Part shown: positions 7,510 to 19,833 of the stretch, piece by piece
Position numbering within the stretch: the stretch's first letter is position 1
How the letters are laid out: the number at the start of each line of letters is the position of its first letter
Source of the DNA: Candidatus Pelagibacter sp.
GTDB taxonomy: Bacteria > Pseudomonadota > Alphaproteobacteria > Pelagibacterales > Pelagibacteraceae
Direction: 5' to 3'
NCBI GenBank assembly: GCA_028101445.1
Contig: JAOHKR010000009.1
Span: 1 to 35,799, forward strand
DNA length: 35,799 nucleotides
Notes under the pieces: model-generated
The model's database searches: none
Seen by the model: only the letters and a program-made list of their open reading frames with translations
Told to the model about the DNA's origin: nothing
Translations under genes and position numbers: made by a program

Positions 7510-8022
7510 ATGATGAATAAAGAGGCAAAAAAAAATTATGTAGAGGAAATGATAAAAAATTTTACAGCTAATGAGTCAGTTATGATTGCACAATATCAAG
7601 GTCTTAATGTCACTGAATTAGATGAATTGAGAAAAGAACTCAGAGATAAAGGAATTTTATTTAAAATTACAAAAAATAGAATTACAAAAATTGCAATTAA
7701 AGAAACACCAGTTAAAGACTTAGAAAAATATTTTACCGGTCCTACAGCTGCAGCTATTTCATCTGACCCTATTACAACTGCTAAAATTCTTACTAAATTT
7801 GCAAAATCACATGACAAATTAAAAATTGTTGCAGGATTCATGGACGGTAAAGTTTTAGATCAAAAAGAAGTGGCAATAATTGCCACATTACCTTCTTTAG
7901 AGGAAGCAAGGGCTAAAATTGTAGGTATATTGGCTACTCCAGCACAAAAAATAATAAGTATTTTACTTGCACCTGGCTCAAAAATTGCTAATTTAGCCCG
8001 CGCAAAGAGTTTAAAAAATTAA
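7510..8022 (+). CDS. rplJ: 50S ribosomal protein L10
   Basis: L10 (170 aa) anchors L7/L12 dimers to the ribosome. The N-terminal rRNA-binding domain includes the conserved KNRITKIAIK segment and GPTAAAI; the C-terminal helix that binds L7/L12 follows. Two tandem ATGs (7510 and 7513) could both initiate; the second gives the more usual MNKE start. The gap to rplL is only 15 nt and contains an AGG-like Shine-Dalgarno. Confidence 0.97.
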   Translation: MMNKEAKKNYVEEMIKNFTANESVMIAQYQGLNVTELDELRKELRDKGILFKITKNRITKIAIKETPVKDLEKYFTGPTAAAISSDPITTAKILTKFAKSHDKLKIVAGFMDGKVLDQKEVAIIATLPSLEEARAKIVGILATPAQKIISILLAPGSKIANLARAKSLKN

Positions 8023-8037
8023 TCACAGGATCAAAAA

Positions 8038-8406
8038 ATGGCAGATTTAAATAAAATTATAGACGAACTTTCAACTTTAACAGTTGTAGAAGCTGCAGAG
8101 CTTTCAAAACAGTTAGAAGAAAAATGGGGCGTAACAGCAGCTGCACCAGCTGCAGCGGCACCAGCAGGTGGAGCAGCTCCAGCAGGTGAAGAGAAATCAG
8201 AATTTTCTCTTTTCTTAGCAGCTACGGGTGACAAAAAAATTAACGTAATTAAAGAAGTTAGAGCGATAACTGGTTTAGGTTTAAAAGAAGCTAAAGATTT
8301 AGTTGAAGCAGCACCTAAAGAAATTAAAGGTGGTGTAGCTAAAAAGGAAGCTGAAGAATTTAAGAAAAAACTTGAAGCAGCTGGAGCTAAAGTAGAATTA
8401 AAGTAA
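8038..8406 (+). CDS. rplL: 50S ribosomal protein L7/L12
   Basis: L7/L12 (122 aa) is the multicopy stalk protein that recruits and activates translational GTPases. The N-terminal dimerisation helices are followed by an alanine/proline/glycine hinge at about residues 37-60 and the conserved C-terminal domain, with [20 protein letters not shown]. The upstream AGGATC is a plausible Shine-Dalgarno. A terminator-like hairpin follows before rpoB, which fits the need for several L7/L12 per ribosome and less RNA polymerase. Confidence 0.98.
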   Translation: MADLNKIIDELSTLTVVEAAELSKQLEEKWGVTAAAPAAAAPAGGAAPAGEEKSEFSLFLAATGDKKINVIKEVRAITGLGLKEAKDLVEAAPKEIKGGVAKKEAEEFKKKLEAAGAKVELK

Positions 8407-8423
8407 ACAATATTTAAGACTAG

Positions 8424-8462
8424 ATTTTACTGTGAGTTGAACCTTGCAGTAAAATTTTTTTA
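8424..8462 (+). terminator. rplL-rpoB attenuator (partial intrinsic terminator)
   Basis: A perfect 9-bp stem ATTTTACTG (8424-8432) / CAGTAAAAT (8447-8455) can be extended by T-G, G-T, A-T and G-C pairs to a loop of about 6 nt. It is followed at once by a run of seven T (8455-8461). This is an intrinsic terminator shape. The beta-subunit gene starts 14 nt downstream with no room for its own promoter, so it probably acts as a read-through attenuator. Confidence 0.82.
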
Positions 8463-8468
8463 TATTTA

Positions 8469-11400
8469 ATGCAATTATCTTTTACTCAAAAGAAACATAT
8501 TAGAAAGAATTTTGGAAAACTTGTTGAAGGTTTATCTATTCCAAACTTGATAGAAGTTCAAAAAAACTCCTATGATGAATTTTTAAAGTCAAAATCTGTT
8601 AAAGATCAACTTGTAGATTTATCAAAAGGGATTGATAAAGTTTTTAAAAGTATTTTTCCAATTGAAGATGGAAACGACAAATCAACTTTGGAATATATTT
8701 CATATAAACTTGAAAAACCTAAGTTTGATGTAATTGAATGTAAACAAAGAAGTCTTTCTTATTCTGCAGCTTTAAAAGCTACTTTAAGACTAGTAGTTTA
8801 TGACATTGATCCAGACAATAATACAAAACAAATTCTCTCAGCTAAAGAACAGGAAGTTTTTATTGGAGACTTACCATTAATGACACCAAGCGCTACATTT
8901 ATAACAAATGGTGTTGAAAGAGTAGTTGTAAATCAAATGCATAGAAGCCCGGGGGTATTTTTTGATCATGATAAAGGTAAAACTCATGCAAGTGGAAAAC
9001 TTTTATTTAATTGCAGAATAATTCCTGGAAGAGGTTCCTGGTTAGATTTTGAATTTGATCCGAAAGATATTTTATATTTCAGAATTGATAGAAAAAAGAA
9101 ACTTCCGATTACATCTATTTTATTTGCTTTGGGCTTTTCCAAAGATAAGATAATTGAAACTTTTTATTCAACTAGCAAGTATTCATATAATGCAGAAACT
9201 AAATCTTGGATAACTGACTTTAATTTAGATAATTATAAGAGACCGCAAAAATTATCATTTGATTTGATAGATGCAAAAAATAATAAAAAAGTGCTAGGTA
9301 TTGGAGAAAAACTAAATATTGTTATTGCAAAGAAACTCCAAGAAAAGGGATTGAGATCCATTACCATACCTAATGAACAAATAATTGGTAAATATATAGC
9401 TCAAGATATTAAAGATAAAAGCGGTGAAATTTTAATAGGAGCTGGTTTTGATATTACTGAAGAACAGCTCGAAAAAATTTTAGAACAGGATGAAAAAACA
9501 CTAAATATTGTAAATATCGATCCCATTAATAAAGGTCCATATATTTTAGAAACTTTAAAGATAGATAAGAATTTGAATAAATCAGAAGCTCTAAACGATA
9601 TTTATAAAATTTTAAGACCAGGTGAAGCACCGACTGTAGAAATAGCTGAACAGATTTTTAATAATTTGTATTTTACGAAAGAAAGATATGATCTATCTGA
9701 AGTAGGAAGAGTTAAGCTTAATTCAAAACTGAATCTAGATACCAGCGCAAAAAAAACTATTTTAGAGACAAATGATATTGTTGCAATTATCAAGTTTATG
9801 TTGGACTTAAGAGACGGTAAAGGTGATGTTGATGACATAGATCATCTTGGTAATAGGCGAGTAAGATCAGTGGGTGAACTAGTAGAAAATCAATTTAGGA
9901 TCGGCCTATTAAGAATGGAAAGGACTGTAAAAGAAAAAATGTCTACCTTTCTTGAAATTGAGTCAGCAATGCCACAGGATTTAATTAACGCAAAACCAAT
10001 AACTACATCTTTAAAAGATTTTTTTGCGACATCACAACTTTCTCAATTTATGGATCAAACAAATCCTTTATCGGAGATTACACATAAAAGAAGGGTATCA
10101 GCTTTAGGTCCAGGAGGACTTACAAGAGAAAGAGCTGGATTTGAGGTTAGAGACGTGCATCCCACTCATTACGGAAGGATTTGCCCTATTGAAACACCAG
10201 AAGGACCAAATATCGGTTTAATAAATAGTTTAGCTACTTACTGTAGGGTAAACAAATTTGGTTATATTGAAAGTCCTTATAAAAAAGTAGTCAATGGAAA
10301 AGTTACGTCAGATATTAAATATCTTTCAGCTATAGAAGAAGAAAAATTTACAATTGCGCAAGCAAATTCAGCTTTAAATAAAGATGGATCTTTTTCAGAG
10401 GAATTAGTTGCTTGTAGAAAAAATCTAAACTTTGAATTATCTACGAGAGAAAGCATTGACTATATCGATGTTTCTCCTAAACAGTTAGTATCTGTTGCAG
10501 CCGCATTAATTCCATTTTTAGAAAATGATGATGCGAATAGAGCTTTGATGGGATCAAATATGATGAGACAAGCTGTTCCCTTACTAAAACCAGAAGCACC
10601 TTTAGTTGGCACTGGTATCGAGGCAGATGTTGCTTTGGACTCTGGAGTAACAATTGTTGCAAAGAGGAGTGGTTTAGTTAATAAAATTGATGGTAAACGT
10701 ATTGTTGTTAAAGCAACAGATGTTACAGATTTATCTCAATCTACAGTAGACATATATAATTTGTCTAAATTTCAAAGATCAAATCAAAATACATGCATTA
10801 ATCAGAAACCTTTAGTTAAAGTCGGAGATAAAATCAAAAAAGGAGATATAATTGCTGACGGTCCTGCTACAAAATTAGGTGAATTAGCTTTGGGAAAAAA
10901 CGTAACAGTCGCTTTTATGCCATGGCAAGGTTATAATTTCGAAGATTCCATTTTAATTTCTGAAAGATGCGTAACAGATGATGTATTTACATCAGTACAT
11001 ATTGAAGAATATGAGTCGATGGCAAGAGATACAAAATTAGGTGCCGAAGAAATTACCAGAGACATACCAAATGTAAGCGAAGAAAGTTTAAGGAATTTGG
11101 ACGAGTCCGGAATTGTCTATGTTGGTGCAGAAGTTAAACCAAGTGATATTTTAGTTGGTAAAGTTACACCTAAAAGTGAAACCTCATCAAGCCCAGAGGA
11201 AAAATTATTAAGATCTATATTTGGCGAGAAAGCCACAGATGTAAGAGACTCATCATTAAAGCTTCCTTCTGGAAGTACAGGTGTAGTAATAGATGTAAGA
11301 GTTTTTAACAGGCATGGTATTGAAAAAGATGAGAGGTCTATAGCTATTGAACGAGCTGAAATAGAAGCTGTTCAAGAAGACAAAAAAGTAGAAGAAGAAA

Positions 11401-12560
11401 TACTAAATAGAAATATTAAATTACGTGCGGTTGATTTACTAAATGGCCAAAGTATTAATAAACAATTTGATAATCTAAAACCTGGAACAACACTGAATGT
11501 TAATGATTTTGAAAATTTAACTTTAAACAATTTATGGAAATTGTCTTTAGAAAAAGAGGCACTAAATAATGATTTAGAGAAGTTAAAAAATCAATTTGAC
11601 GATGCATCGGAAGATATAAAATTAAGATTTGAGGATAAAGTTACAAAAATACAACAAGGTGATGACTTATTGCCAACTGTAATGAAAGTTGTAAAAGTTT
11701 TTGTTGCTGTAAAAAGAAGATTAATGCCTGGAGATAAGATGGCTGGTAGGCATGGAAACAAAGGTGTTGTCAGTAAAATAGTCCCTGTAGAAGACATGCC
11801 ATATATGCAAAATGGTAAGCCTGTTGATATTGTTTTAAACCCTTTAGGTGTTCCAAGTCGTATGAATGTTGGACAAATTCTTGAGACACATCTTGGTTGG
11901 TCATGTTCTGAACTGGGAGATCAAATTAAACAATATTTAAAAAATTTTGATAACGAAATAGAAAAAATTAAAGAAAAACTCAAAGAAATTTACGGCGCAA
12001 CATATTACGATAACATAATTTCTAAATTATCTAATAAAGAAATTGCTGAGTTAGTTCAAAATTTATCTAATGGTGTTCCGATCGCAACCCCAGTTTTTGA
12101 CGGAGCAAGCACAGATGATATAAATAAAATGTTAGATTTAGCTAAACTTCCAAATTCTGGCCAAACTCATTTATGGAATGGACAAACTGGTGAACGTTTT
12201 GATCGACCAGTAACCGTAGGAATAATTTATATGCTTAAATTAAATCATTTAGTTGAAGATAAAATTCATGCTAGGTCGACAGGCCCTTACAGTTTAGTCA
12301 CTCAACAGCCATTAGGTGGAAAAGCTCAATTAGGTGGACAAAGATTTGGTGAAATGGAGGTGTGGGCTTTAGAAGCTTATGGTGCGTCTTACACTTTACA
12401 AGAAATATTAACCGTTAAATCAGATGATGTAGCAGGTCGAACAAAGGTGTATGAAACAATCGTAAAAGGTAATAATAATTTTGAATCAGGTGTCCCTGAG
12501 TCATTTAATGTTTTAATTAAAGAAATTAGAGCATTAGGATTAAACATAGAATTAAACTAA
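8469..12560 (+). CDS. rpoB: DNA-directed RNA polymerase subunit beta
   Basis: The beta subunit of RNA polymerase, 1363 aa, full length. The rifampicin-pocket cluster [20 protein letters not shown] (Asp of FMDQ at residue 529, matching E. coli D516) has the residues of drug-sensitive enzymes at the D, H and S positions. The downstream [17 protein letters not shown], the [11 protein letters not shown] segment and the C-terminal [18 protein letters not shown] and [18 protein letters not shown] blocks are intact. It starts 62 nt after rplL behind the attenuator hairpin, and rpoC follows after 2 nt. Confidence 0.99.
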   Translation: MQLSFTQKKHIRKNFGKLVEGLSIPNLIEVQKNSYDEFLKSKSVKDQLVDLSKGIDKVFKSIFPIEDGNDKSTLEYISYKLEKPKFDVIECKQRSLSYSAALKATLRLVVYDIDPDNNTKQILSAKEQEVFIGDLPLMTPSATFITNGVERVVVNQMHRSPGVFFDHDKGKTHASGKLLFNCRIIPGRGSWLDFEFDPKDILYFRIDRKKKLPITSILFALGFSKDKIIETFYSTSKYSYNAETKSWITDFNLDNYKRPQKLSFDLIDAKNNKKVLGIGEKLNIVIAKKLQEKGLRSITIPNEQIIGKYIAQDIKDKSGEILIGAGFDITEEQLEKILEQDEKTLNIVNIDPINKGPYILETLKIDKNLNKSEALNDIYKILRPGEAPTVEIAEQIFNNLYFTKERYDLSEVGRVKLNSKLNLDTSAKKTILETNDIVAIIKFMLDLRDGKGDVDDIDHLGNRRVRSVGELVENQFRIGLLRMERTVKEKMSTFLEIESAMPQDLINAKPITTSLKDFFATSQLSQFMDQTNPLSEITHKRRVSALGPGGLTRERAGFEVRDVHPTHYGRICPIETPEGPNIGLINSLATYCRVNKFGYIESPYKKVVNGKVTSDIKYLSAIEEEKFTIAQANSALNKDGSFSEELVACRKNLNFELSTRESIDYIDVSPKQLVSVAAALIPFLENDDANRALMGSNMMRQAVPLLKPEAPLVGTGIEADVALDSGVTIVAKRSGLVNKIDGKRIVVKATDVTDLSQSTVDIYNLSKFQRSNQNTCINQKPLVKVGDKIKKGDIIADGPATKLGELALGKNVTVAFMPWQGYNFEDSILISERCVTDDVFTSVHIEEYESMARDTKLGAEEITRDIPNVSEESLRNLDESGIVYVGAEVKPSDILVGKVTPKSETSSSPEEKLLRSIFGEKATDVRDSSLKLPSGSTGVVIDVRVFNRHGIEKDERSIAIERAEIEAVQEDKKVEEEILNRNIKLRAVDLLNGQSINKQFDNLKPGTTLNVNDFENLTLNNLWKLSLEKEALNNDLEKLKNQFDDASEDIKLRFEDKVTKIQQGDDLLPTVMKVVKVFVAVKRRLMPGDKMAGRHGNKGVVSKIVPVEDMPYMQNGKPVDIVLNPLGVPSRMNVGQILETHLGWSCSELGDQIKQYLKNFDNEIEKIKEKLKEIYGATYYDNIISKLSNKEIAELVQNLSNGVPIATPVFDGASTDDINKMLDLAKLPNSGQTHLWNGQTGERFDRPVTVGIIYMLKLNHLVEDKIHARSTGPYSLVTQQPLGGKAQLGGQRFGEMEVWALEAYGASYTLQEILTVKSDDVAGRTKVYETIVKGNNNFESGVPESFNVLIKEIRALGLNIELN

Positions 12561-12562
12561 TT

Positions 12563-15500
12563 ATGGAAAAAAATTTAACAAAAAACTTTGAAAATCAAAA
12601 TATTACCCAGGAGAATAATTTTGATAGTATTAAAATTACTTTAGCAAGCCCTGAAAAAATAAAATCTTGGTCATACGGTGAAATAAAAAAACCAGAAACA
12701 ATAAACTATAGAACCTTTAGACCTGAGAAGGACGGATTATTCTGTTCAAGAATATTCGGACCTGTCAAAGACTACGAATGTCTTTGTGGTAAATATAAGA
12801 GAATGAAATTTAGAGGTATAATTTGTGAAAAATGTGGAGTGGAAGTAACCAAATCTAATGTTAGAAGAGAAAGAATGGGACATATTGATTTAGCATGTCC
12901 TGTAGCGCATATTTGGTTTTTAAAATCATTACCCAGTAGAATTTCTTTAACAATTGATATGAAATTGAAAGAAGTTGAAAAAGTCTTATACTTTGAGAGT
13001 TTTATTGTAGTTGAACCGGGATTAACAACTCTAAAAAAAGGTCAATTAATTTCTGAAGAAGATTTAATTAAAGCACAAGAAGAATTTGGAGAGGATGCTT
13101 TTACAGCTGGTATGGGAGCTGAAGCAGTTAGAGAAATTTTAATCAATTTAGATTTAAAAAAAGAACAAATAAAACTTAGAGAGTCATTAGCAAATATTAA
13201 ATCGAAAGTTACTGAAGAGAGAACAATAAAAAGATTAAAACTAATCGAGTCATTTATATCATCTGGAAATAAACCTGAATGGATGATTTTGACTTCCGTA
13301 CCAGTAATTCCTCCAGAATTAAGGCCTTTAGTGCCTTTAGATGGCGGTAGATTTGCTACCTCAGATTTGAACGATTTGTATAGAAGAGTAATTAATAGAA
13401 ACAATCGATTAAAAAGACTCTTAGATCTTAAGGCGCCAGATATAATCGTTAGAAATGAGAAAAGAATGCTACAGGAATCTGTGGATGCTCTTTTTGATAA
13501 CGGTAGAAGAGGAAGAGTTATTACTGGTACGGGTAAACGACCATTAAAATCTTTAGCAGAAATGCTTAAAGGTAAACAAGGTAGATTTAGACAGAATTTG
13601 TTAGGTAAACGAGTAGATTATTCTGGAAGATCAGTAATTGTAGTTGGTCCTGAATTAAAATTGCACCAATGCGGCTTACCGAAAAAAATGGCATTAGAAT
13701 TATTTAAACCTTTTTTATACGCTAGATTAGATAAGTTAGGATTAGCTACTACTATTAAACAAGCAAAACGATTAGTAGAAAAAGAAAAAAGTGAAGTATG
13801 GGACTCTCTAGAATATATTATTAGAGAACATCCAATACTTTTAAATAGAGCACCAACACTTCATAGATTAGGTGTACAAGCTTTTGAAGCTAAACTTATA
13901 GAAGGAAATGCGATTGAACTACATCCATTAGTTTGTGCTGCATTTAATGCAGATTTCGATGGAGACCAAATGGCTGTTCATATACCTTTAAGTTTAGAGG
14001 CACAATTAGAAGCAAGAGTTTTAATGATGTCTACTAATAATATATTAAGTCCATCAAATGGAAAGCCAATAATAGTTCCAAGTCAGGATATTGTTTTAGG
14101 AATTTATTATTTATCACAAGCTGATGAAAATGAAAAAAAACCAAAAGGCGTATTTTTAAATATTGAAGAAATAGAACAAGCTCTTGAAAATAAATCAATC
14201 AGTTTACACTCAAAAATAATCTCAACATTTAAAACTGTCGACAAAGATAATAATCCAGTGATAGAAAAATATACAAGTACAGCTGGAAGATTTTTATTGG
14301 CAAATGTTTTACCAATTAATAACAATATAAAATTTTCAATTGTAAACAAACTTTTAACAAAAAAAAATGTATCTGAAGTTATTGACACAATATTTAGATT
14401 TTGTGGTCAAAAGGAAACGGTTATTTTTTGTGATAAAATAAAAACGTTAGGGTTCAAACACGCATTTAAAGCTGGAATTTCATTTGGTAAAGATGATTTA
14501 TTAATACCTAAAACGAAGGAATCTTTGATTAACAATACAAAAAAACAAATCGAAGAATATGAAAAACAATATTCAGATGGCCTTATTACTAGAGGTGAAA
14601 AATATAATAAAGTAGTTGATATCTGGTCTAAATGTACTGACACTGTTGCTAATGAAATGATGAAAGAAATTTCATCAGCAGAAAAAATTTATGAAGATGA
14701 TAGAATTGAAACAAATTCCGTCTATATGATGGCTGATTCCGGTGCGAGAGGATCGCAAGCTCAAATGAAACAGTTAGCTGGCATGAGGGGATTAATTGCA
14801 AAACCATCTGGAGAAATTATTGAAACACCTATCATATCTAATTTTAAAGAAGGTTTATCAGTACTTGAGTATTTCAACTCAACTCACGGTGCTAGAAAAG
14901 GTTTAGCAGACACAGCTCTAAAAACAGCTAATTCAGGATATTTAACAAGAAGGTTATGTGATGTAGCACAAGATGTTCAAATAACAAAAGCAGCTTGTGA
15001 CCCAAAAAAAAGATCATCAGTTTTCATCTCTGAAATTATAGAAGGGGGAAATATTTTGGTAAGTTTATCCGAAAGAGTTTTAGGACGAGTTATTGCAGAA
15101 AATATAAAAAATCCTGTAACTGGTGAAGTTATAATTAAAAAAGACAGATTAATTGATGAATTTGACTGTGAAAAAATCGATGCAGCAGGTGTGAAATCAG
15201 TAAATGTATATTCTGTTATTACATGTGCATCAACTAAAGGTGTATGTCAAATTTGTTATGGAAGAGATTTAGCAAGAGGTAAATTAGTTAGCATTGGTGA
15301 AGCGGTGGGAATGATTGCTGCTCAATCTATTGGAGAACCTGGCACACAATTAACAATGAGAACCTTTCACGTGGGAGGCACAGCTCAAATTAAAGAAGAG
15401 TCTCAAATAATTGCTCAAACTAAAGGTAAACTTAATATTATTAATAAAAATTTAATTGAAGACTCTAAAAAAAATATAATAGTGATGGGTCGAAACACCC

Positions 15501-16750
15501 AATTAAGCATTGAAGATGATCAACAAAGACAACTTGGAATTTATAAAGTTAACTATGGCTCAAAATTATTTTTTAAAGATGGTGATATGATTGAAAAAGG
15601 AAAAAAAATTGCTGAATGGGATCCATATACACTACCTGTAATTGCTGAAACAGGCGGTGTAGTTAATTACATGGATTTAATGGAAGGTAGTTCCCTTACT
15701 GAAACATTAGATGATGCAACAGGATTATCATCAAAATCAGTAACTGACTGGAAATCTTCTTCAAAAAATTCAGAGTTAAAACCTAGGATTACTTTAAGAA
15801 ATGATAAAGGTGAAATAATAAAAAAAGCCGATGGCAACGAGGCTAGATATTATCTTGTTCCAGATACTGTTCTTTCAGTTAAAGATGGTCAAAAAATATC
15901 AGCGGGTGATGTTTTAGCTAGACTTCCAAAAGAAACATCAAAAACAAAAGATATTACAGGAGGATTACCAAGAGTAGCTGAATTATTCGAAGCAAGAAAA
16001 CCAAAAGATAGCGCAATTATAGCTGAAAATGATGGTGTTATAGAATTTGGAAAAGAAGTTAGAGGTAAACAAAAAATTTCTATTGTTGCTTCAAACGGAG
16101 AAACTTCAAATTACCTTATACCAAAAGGAAAACATGTTAATTTTAACCAAGGTGAAAAAATAAAAAAAGGTGAATACTTATTAGATGGAGCTCCTTTACC
16201 ACATGATATCTTGAGAGTTTTGGGCGTTGAAAAACTAACTGAATATTTCATAACAGAAGTACAAGAAGTCTATAGACTGCAAGGCGTAGTTATAAATGAT
16301 AAACACATAGAAACAATTGTAAGACAAATGTTAAAAAGAGTTGAAATTAAAGACCCAGGTGAGTCCAACTTACTTTCCGGAGAAGTAATTGATTTGTTAG
16401 ACATTAATTTTATAAATGACAAATTGAGAGAAGAGAAGAAAAAACCTGCTTTATTTGAACGAATTCTATTAGGAATAACTAAAGCTTCTTTACAAACAAA
16501 TTCATTTATTTCTGCTGCGTCTTTTCAAGAAACTACTAGAGTTTTAACAGATGCTTCAATAAAAGGTAAAGTAGACTCCCTAGAAGGACTAAAAGAAAAT
16601 GTTATAGTTGGAAGATTAGTTCCAGCTGGAACGGGATTAACAAAAATAGATTGGGATAAGAAGGCTAGGGAGCTAGATAAGTCAAGAATAGAGGAACTAA
16701 AAAAACAAGAGCTAGAATCCGCCGCTACAGCGACAGAACAACCGGCTTAA
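12563..16750 (+). CDS. rpoC: DNA-directed RNA polymerase subunit beta'
   Basis: The beta' subunit, 1395 aa. The N-terminal zinc site ([19 protein letters not shown]) is present, and the catalytic Mg2+-binding NADFDGDQ is at residues 462-469. The second zinc site has [13 protein letters not shown], and the trigger-loop/bridge-helix region ([17 protein letters not shown]) is intact. The C-terminal tail ends in a glutamate/alanine-rich stretch. It closes the rpl-rpoBC unit; the longest non-coding gap of the window follows. Confidence 0.99.
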   Translation: MEKNLTKNFENQNITQENNFDSIKITLASPEKIKSWSYGEIKKPETINYRTFRPEKDGLFCSRIFGPVKDYECLCGKYKRMKFRGIICEKCGVEVTKSNVRRERMGHIDLACPVAHIWFLKSLPSRISLTIDMKLKEVEKVLYFESFIVVEPGLTTLKKGQLISEEDLIKAQEEFGEDAFTAGMGAEAVREILINLDLKKEQIKLRESLANIKSKVTEERTIKRLKLIESFISSGNKPEWMILTSVPVIPPELRPLVPLDGGRFATSDLNDLYRRVINRNNRLKRLLDLKAPDIIVRNEKRMLQESVDALFDNGRRGRVITGTGKRPLKSLAEMLKGKQGRFRQNLLGKRVDYSGRSVIVVGPELKLHQCGLPKKMALELFKPFLYARLDKLGLATTIKQAKRLVEKEKSEVWDSLEYIIREHPILLNRAPTLHRLGVQAFEAKLIEGNAIELHPLVCAAFNADFDGDQMAVHIPLSLEAQLEARVLMMSTNNILSPSNGKPIIVPSQDIVLGIYYLSQADENEKKPKGVFLNIEEIEQALENKSISLHSKIISTFKTVDKDNNPVIEKYTSTAGRFLLANVLPINNNIKFSIVNKLLTKKNVSEVIDTIFRFCGQKETVIFCDKIKTLGFKHAFKAGISFGKDDLLIPKTKESLINNTKKQIEEYEKQYSDGLITRGEKYNKVVDIWSKCTDTVANEMMKEISSAEKIYEDDRIETNSVYMMADSGARGSQAQMKQLAGMRGLIAKPSGEIIETPIISNFKEGLSVLEYFNSTHGARKGLADTALKTANSGYLTRRLCDVAQDVQITKAACDPKKRSSVFISEIIEGGNILVSLSERVLGRVIAENIKNPVTGEVIIKKDRLIDEFDCEKIDAAGVKSVNVYSVITCASTKGVCQICYGRDLARGKLVSIGEAVGMIAAQSIGEPGTQLTMRTFHVGGTAQIKEESQIIAQTKGKLNIINKNLIEDSKKNIIVMGRNTQLSIEDDQQRQLGIYKVNYGSKLFFKDGDMIEKGKKIAEWDPYTLPVIAETGGVVNYMDLMEGSSLTETLDDATGLSSKSVTDWKSSSKNSELKPRITLRNDKGEIIKKADGNEARYYLVPDTVLSVKDGQKISAGDVLARLPKETSKTKDITGGLPRVAELFEARKPKDSAIIAENDGVIEFGKEVRGKQKISIVASNGETSNYLIPKGKHVNFNQGEKIKKGEYLLDGAPLPHDILRVLGVEKLTEYFITEVQEVYRLQGVVINDKHIETIVRQMLKRVEIKDPGESNLLSGEVIDLLDINFINDKLREEKKKPALFERILLGITKASLQTNSFISAASFQETTRVLTDASIKGKVDSLEGLKENVIVGRLVPAGTGLTKIDWDKKARELDKSRIEELKKQELESAATATEQPA

Positions 16751-16901
16751 ATTTAATCAATACCCTATTAAATATTGACTTTTATGCATTCAATGTTAGT
16801 TTACGACAATTTTTGAATGTTAGAAGTAAGGCGTATTAAAACCTTAAACACTAACTAAAAATATATCAAGGCTGTCTTCGCTTTAACTTCAAAATTTTAT
16901 T
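16751..16901 (+). promoter_or_regulatory. rpsL (S12) leader region with hairpins, candidate cis-regulatory RNA
   Basis: This 151-nt gap is exceptional in a window where most gaps are under 10 nt. A two-part hairpin (16819-16855) pairs GTTAG with CTAAC and TAAGG with CCTTA across a small internal loop. A second hairpin (16868-16884) pairs AAGGC with GCTTT around TGTCTTC. It is more GC-rich than random spacer, as expected of structured RNA. I recall from published comparative work on Pelagibacter intergenic regions that a candidate structured element precedes the S12 gene; I could not check that this is the same element. The likely role is feedback control of the str operon by a ribosomal protein, which is inference. 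Confidence 0.6.
16775..16802 (+). promoter_or_regulatory. Candidate promoter of the str (rpsL) operon
   Basis: TTGACT (16775-16780), a 16-nt spacer and TAGTTT (16797-16802) make a good -35 with a modest -10. Transcription would start near 16808, leaving a leader of roughly 90 nt that holds both hairpins. An inverted repeat CATTCAA (16787-16793) / TTGAATG (16813-16819) flanks the -10. Confidence 0.5.
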
Positions 16902-17273
16902 ATGCCGACTATTAATCAATTGATTAAAAAAAGTAGAATTAAACCTATTGCTAGAAATAAAGTTCCAGCACTTGAAAAACAACCACTTAAACGTGGTGTA
17001 TGTGTTAAAGTTTATACAACAACACCTAAAAAACCTAACTCAGCATTAAGAAAAGTTGCAAGGGTTAGACTATCTAACGGTTTTGAAGTTACAGCTTATA
17101 TACCAGGTGAGGGACATAATTTACAAGAACACTCTGTAGTTTTATTACGTGGCGGTCGTGTAAAAGATTTACCAGGTGTTCGTTACCACATTTTAAGAGG
17201 TAACTTGGATACACAAGGTGTTGCAAATCGTAAACAAAGAAGATCGTTATATGGAGCGAAAAAACCAAAATAA
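16902..17273 (+). CDS. rpsL: 30S ribosomal protein S12
   Basis: S12 (123 aa) sits at the decoding centre. The [13 protein letters not shown] loop (Lys43) and the [12 protein letters not shown] loop (Lys88, with Asp89 as the conserved methylthiolation site) have the residues of streptomycin-sensitive proteins. It starts with ATG and no clear Shine-Dalgarno, after the structured leader, and is followed by rpsG after 3 nt. Confidence 0.99.
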   Translation: MPTINQLIKKSRIKPIARNKVPALEKQPLKRGVCVKVYTTTPKKPNSALRKVARVRLSNGFEVTAYIPGEGHNLQEHSVVLLRGGRVKDLPGVRYHILRGNLDTQGVANRKQRRSLYGAKKPK

Positions 17274-17276
17274 TTT

Positions 17277-17747
17277 ATGTCTAGAAAAAGAAAAGCTCCA
17301 GTTAGAAAAGTTTATCCTGATCCAAAATTTCATTCTGAAGTTGTTTCAAAATTTATAAATTCAATTATGTATGACGGCAAAAGATCGACAGCAGAAAAAA
17401 TTCTTTATGATGCTTTAGATAAAATTAAATCAAAAAATAACGAAGATCCATTAAAACTTTTTAATACAGCTATAAGTAATGTTAAACCAAATTTGGAATG
17501 TAGATCTAGAAGAGTTGGTGGAGCCACATACCAAGTTCCTGTAGAAGTTAAAGCAAAAAGAGGCCAAGCTTTAGCTTTGAGATGGTTGATGGATGCAACA
17601 CGTAAAAGAAAAAATAAAACAATGGCAGAAAAATTATACGCAGAACTTTTAGACGCTTCTCAAAACAAAGGTTCAGCAATTAAAAAAAGAGAAGACACAC
17701 ATAAAATGGCAGAATCCAATAAAGCTTTTGCGCATTTTAGATGGTAA
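17277..17747 (+). CDS. rpsG: 30S ribosomal protein S7
   Basis: S7 (156 aa) nucleates assembly of the 30S head and binds the 3' major domain of 16S rRNA. The N-terminal [20 protein letters not shown] and central [15 protein letters not shown] blocks match the family, and the length is normal. The 3-nt gap from rpsL leaves no space for the rpsL-rpsG intercistronic regulatory site known in E. coli. Confidence 0.99.
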   Translation: MSRKRKAPVRKVYPDPKFHSEVVSKFINSIMYDGKRSTAEKILYDALDKIKSKNNEDPLKLFNTAISNVKPNLECRSRRVGGATYQVPVEVKAKRGQALALRWLMDATRKRKNKTMAEKLYAELLDASQNKGSAIKKREDTHKMAESNKAFAHFRW

Positions 17748-17753
17748 AATTTT

Positions 17754-19829
17754 ATGACTACTAAATATACGTTAGATAAATATAGAAACATTGGTATCAT
17801 GGCTCATATAGATGCCGGTAAAACAACTACGACAGAAAGAATTTTATATTACACGGGCAAAAGTCATAAAATTGGTGAAGTTCACGATGGTGCCGCAACA
17901 ATGGATTGGATGGAACAAGAACAAGAGAGAGGCATCACAATTACTTCTGCCGCAACAACTTGTTTCTGGAATGATCATAGAATTAATATTATAGACACAC
18001 CAGGTCACGTTGATTTCACTATTGAAGTTGAAAGATCTTTAAAAGTTTTAGATGGTGCAGTTTGTGTTTTTGATGGTGTTGCAGGTGTTGAACCTCAATC
18101 TGAAACAGTTTGGAGACAAGCTGACAAATACAAAGTTCCAAGAATATGTTTTGTTAATAAACTTGATCGTACAGGTGCCGATTTTTATCGTTGTGTTGAT
18201 ATGATTAAAGATAGACTTGGATGTAAACCTTTGGTTTTACAACTTCCTGTCGGCTCAGAAGCTGATTTAAAAGGGGTAATTGATTTAGTGAAAATGAAAG
18301 CTGTTATTTGGCAGAATGAGGATCTTGGTGCTAAATTTGATATTGTTGATATTCCTGATGACCTTAAAGAAAAAGCGAATACATATAGAAAAGAACTTGT
18401 TGAAGCTGCAGTTGAGCAAGATGAAAAATTAATGGAAGAATATTTAGATGGTAAAGAACCTTCAGAATCAGACTTAATTAAATGTATTAGAAAAGGAACA
18501 CTAGGTTTTAGTTTTGTTCCAATTACAACAGGATCAGCTTTTAAAAACAAAGGCGTTCAACCTTTACTAGATGCAGTAATAGATTATTTGCCAAGTCCTC
18601 TAGATATTGGATCGATAGAAGCAACTAAACTAAATTCTGATGATAAATTAGAAATGAAATTTAATGATAATGAACCATTTTCAGCTTTAGCTTTTAAAGT
18701 AGCCAATGACCCTTTTGTAGGATCACTAACATTCATTAGAATTTACTCAGGTAAAATTCAAGCAGGTACATCTGTATATAATTCATCAAAAGAAAAAACA
18801 GAAAGAGTAGGAAGAATGCTTTTAATGCATGCTAATAGTAGAGAAGATATTAAAGAGGCAACTACAGGTGACATTGTAGCATTAGCTGGATTAAAGCATA
18901 CTATCACTGGTCACACATTATGTAACGAAAATAAACCTATTTTGTTAGAACCGATGGAATTTCCTGATCCCGTTATAGAAATTGCTGTAGAACCAAAAAC
19001 AAAAGCTGACCAAGAAAAAATGGGTGAAGCACTAGGTAGGCTAGCAAAAGAAGACCCTTCGTTTAGAGTCACGTCAGACGAGGAGTCAGGTCAAACAATT
19101 ATTAAAGGGATGGGAGAATTACACCTTGATATTATTGTTGATAGAATGAAAAGAGAATTTAAAGTCGAAGCAAATGTTGGAGCACCTCAAGTTGCTTATA
19201 GAGAAACAATACTCAGCGCCACAGAAGTTACTTACATTCATAAAAAACAAAGTGGAGGATCAGGTCAATTTGCAAAAGTTACATTGAGTGTAGAACCGTT
19301 AGAACCAGGACAAGGCAGAGAAGTTGAAAATAAGATTAAAGGTGGATCTATACCTAAAGAATTCATACCTGGTGTAGAAAAAGGAGTGTTAAGTGTTGCT
19401 GAAAGCGGAATATTAGCAGGCTTTCCAGTGATCGATTATAAAGTTACAATTTTAGACGGTTTACATCACGATGTTGACTCAAGTGTATTGGCTTTCGAAA
19501 TTGCTTCAAGAATGTGTTTTAGAGAAGCATGTACGAAAGCTACTTTAAAATTACTCGAGCCAATGATGAAAGTTGAAGTGGTTACACCAGAAGATTTTAT
19601 GGGAGATGTTATAGGTGACTTAAATAGTAGACGTGGTCAAGTCGCTTCTACAGAAGCAAGAGGAAACGCAACTGCTATTAATGCTACAGTACCGCTAGCA
19701 AACATGTTTGGTTACATAAATAATTTAAGATCCTCTACGCAAGGTAGAGCTCAATATACAATGCAATTTAGTCATTATGATAAAGTTCCTCAAAATGTTC
19801 AGGACGAAGTAACAAAGAAATTAGCTTAA
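17754..19829 (+). CDS. fusA: Elongation factor G
   Basis: EF-G (691 aa) is the translocation GTPase. The G1 loop AHIDAGKT is at residues 17-24, switch II is DTPGHVDF, and [10 protein letters not shown] gives guanine specificity. Domains II-V are complete, including the domain IV loop region GGSGQFAKV and [10 protein letters not shown]. Length matches the single-copy bacterial type. It lies between rpsG and rpsJ; the tuf copy often found after fusA is absent. Confidence 0.99.
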   Translation: MTTKYTLDKYRNIGIMAHIDAGKTTTTERILYYTGKSHKIGEVHDGAATMDWMEQEQERGITITSAATTCFWNDHRINIIDTPGHVDFTIEVERSLKVLDGAVCVFDGVAGVEPQSETVWRQADKYKVPRICFVNKLDRTGADFYRCVDMIKDRLGCKPLVLQLPVGSEADLKGVIDLVKMKAVIWQNEDLGAKFDIVDIPDDLKEKANTYRKELVEAAVEQDEKLMEEYLDGKEPSESDLIKCIRKGTLGFSFVPITTGSAFKNKGVQPLLDAVIDYLPSPLDIGSIEATKLNSDDKLEMKFNDNEPFSALAFKVANDPFVGSLTFIRIYSGKIQAGTSVYNSSKEKTERVGRMLLMHANSREDIKEATTGDIVALAGLKHTITGHTLCNENKPILLEPMEFPDPVIEIAVEPKTKADQEKMGEALGRLAKEDPSFRVTSDEESGQTIIKGMGELHLDIIVDRMKREFKVEANVGAPQVAYRETILSATEVTYIHKKQSGGSGQFAKVTLSVEPLEPGQGREVENKIKGGSIPKEFIPGVEKGVLSVAESGILAGFPVIDYKVTILDGLHHDVDSSVLAFEIASRMCFREACTKATLKLLEPMMKVEVVTPEDFMGDVIGDLNSRRGQVASTEARGNATAINATVPLANMFGYINNLRSSTQGRAQYTMQFSHYDKVPQNVQDEVTKKLA

Positions 19830-19833
19830 TTTT

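Noticed and set aside
18185..18550. Open frame antisense to fusA
   Set aside because: The opposite frame is conserved EF-G; the antisense product is low-complexity and Ser-rich with no start signal.
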